NCBI GenBank assembly: GCA_001778455.1
Contig: MFGX01000029.1
Coordinates: 1-5,800, forward strand
Source of the DNA: Candidatus Fraserbacteria bacterium RBG_16_55_9
Lineage (GTDB): Bacteria > Bipolaricaulota > Bipolaricaulia > RBG-16-55-9
DNA: 5,800 nt
Reading direction: 5' to 3'
Part shown: positions 5,618 to 5,800 of the stretch, piece by piece
Position numbering within the stretch: position 1 is the first letter of the stretch
Layout: each line of letters begins with the position of its first letter
The notes under the pieces: model-generated
What the model saw: the letters and a program-made list of their open reading frames with translations, nothing else
Databases searched by the model: none
Told to the model about the DNA's origin: nothing
Position numbers and translations under genes: made by a program

Positions 5618-5800
5618 ATGTCACAGTACCGCTACCTCTTTGGCTCTCCGGCAGCACCTCGATCTCCCACTTCCAGGCAGCGCTGTCATACGTTCATTTT
5701 GGGAGCCTACCCGAGTGCGATATACGTGAGATGGATGCCACCGCGGCTGCCACCGATCGCCGCGGTCGCGATTGCGGATGAACCCGAGCCCTTCTGGGAT
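5618..5800 (+). CDS. Partial gene, conserved-looking protein of unknown function (cut by the window edge)
   Basis: The ATG at 5618 is preceded by GGGAGG (5605-5610) with a seven-base spacer, one of the best ribosome binding sites in the window. The frame stays open for 61 codons to the end. After about 25 residues rich in Ser, Pro and Arg, the protein has FILGAYPSAIYVRW, then an IAAVAIADEPEPFW segment near residues 46-60. The LGAYPSA segment recalls the first motif of uracil-DNA-glycosylase-superfamily proteins, but this is a weak resemblance and I do not assign a function. It is on the same strand as the defence genes and begins 17 bases after the proposed end of the IS remnant. Confidence 0.6.
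   Translation, partial: MSQYRYLFGSPAAPRSPTSRQRCHTFILGAYPSAIYVRWMPPRLPPIAAVAIADEPEPFWD

Noticed and set aside
1..5800. CRISPR arrays, tRNA or rRNA genes
   Set aside because: No regularly spaced repeats and no tRNA- or rRNA-like segments were seen on either strand.

Overview
This is bacterial DNA of moderate-to-high GC content. It holds a compact anti-phage defence island whose complete genes all read on the + strand, followed by a decayed insertion sequence on the - strand and the start of one more + strand gene at the right edge. Nothing in the window fixes the genus. There are no rRNA, tRNA, ribosomal or other core genes, and the gene content looks accessory.

Positions 1-2685 encode a Type II restriction-modification pair of the BsuBI/PstI kind: the endonuclease (19-1053), then a gamma-type N6-adenine methyltransferase (about 1135-2685). 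A good sigma70-like promoter (1045-1072) lies over the last codons of the endonuclease gene. It would transcribe the methyltransferase separately, which makes sense because the host must be protected before or while it is exposed to the nuclease.

Positions 2686-2924 are a non-coding gap of about 240 bases with a strong hairpin, an inverted repeat and the first copy of a 15-bp repeat. Positions 2925-4365 encode a minimal two-gene CBASS-type system. The first gene is an SMODS-family CD-NTase, expected to make a cyclic oligonucleotide when phage infects. The second is a small two-transmembrane SLATT protein, expected to be the membrane effector. The effector gene probably starts at a TTG inside the 3' end of the nucleotidyltransferase gene, so the two are translationally coupled. 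No ubiquitin-like (Cap2/Cap3), HORMA/TRIP13 or repressor/protease genes are present, so by gene content this is the simplest (Type I) layout.

Positions 4366-5617 contain an IS110-family remnant. Its transposase (5433 down to 4615, - strand) has lost the middle of its catalytic DEDD domain through an internal deletion and carries a one-base frameshift in a homopolymer. The leader upstream of the dead transposase (5436-5601) is rich in nested inverted repeats, with internal loops where IS110-group elements encode their bridge RNA. An 11-bp imperfect inverted repeat (4405-4415 and 5591-5601) brackets the remnant. Its left arm is part of a 15-bp sequence that also sits just upstream of the CBASS pair (2710-2724), so this motif brackets both the CBASS pair and the IS remnant.

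From 5618 to the right edge there is the start of another + strand gene with a near-ideal ribosome binding site, encoding a protein I cannot name with confidence.
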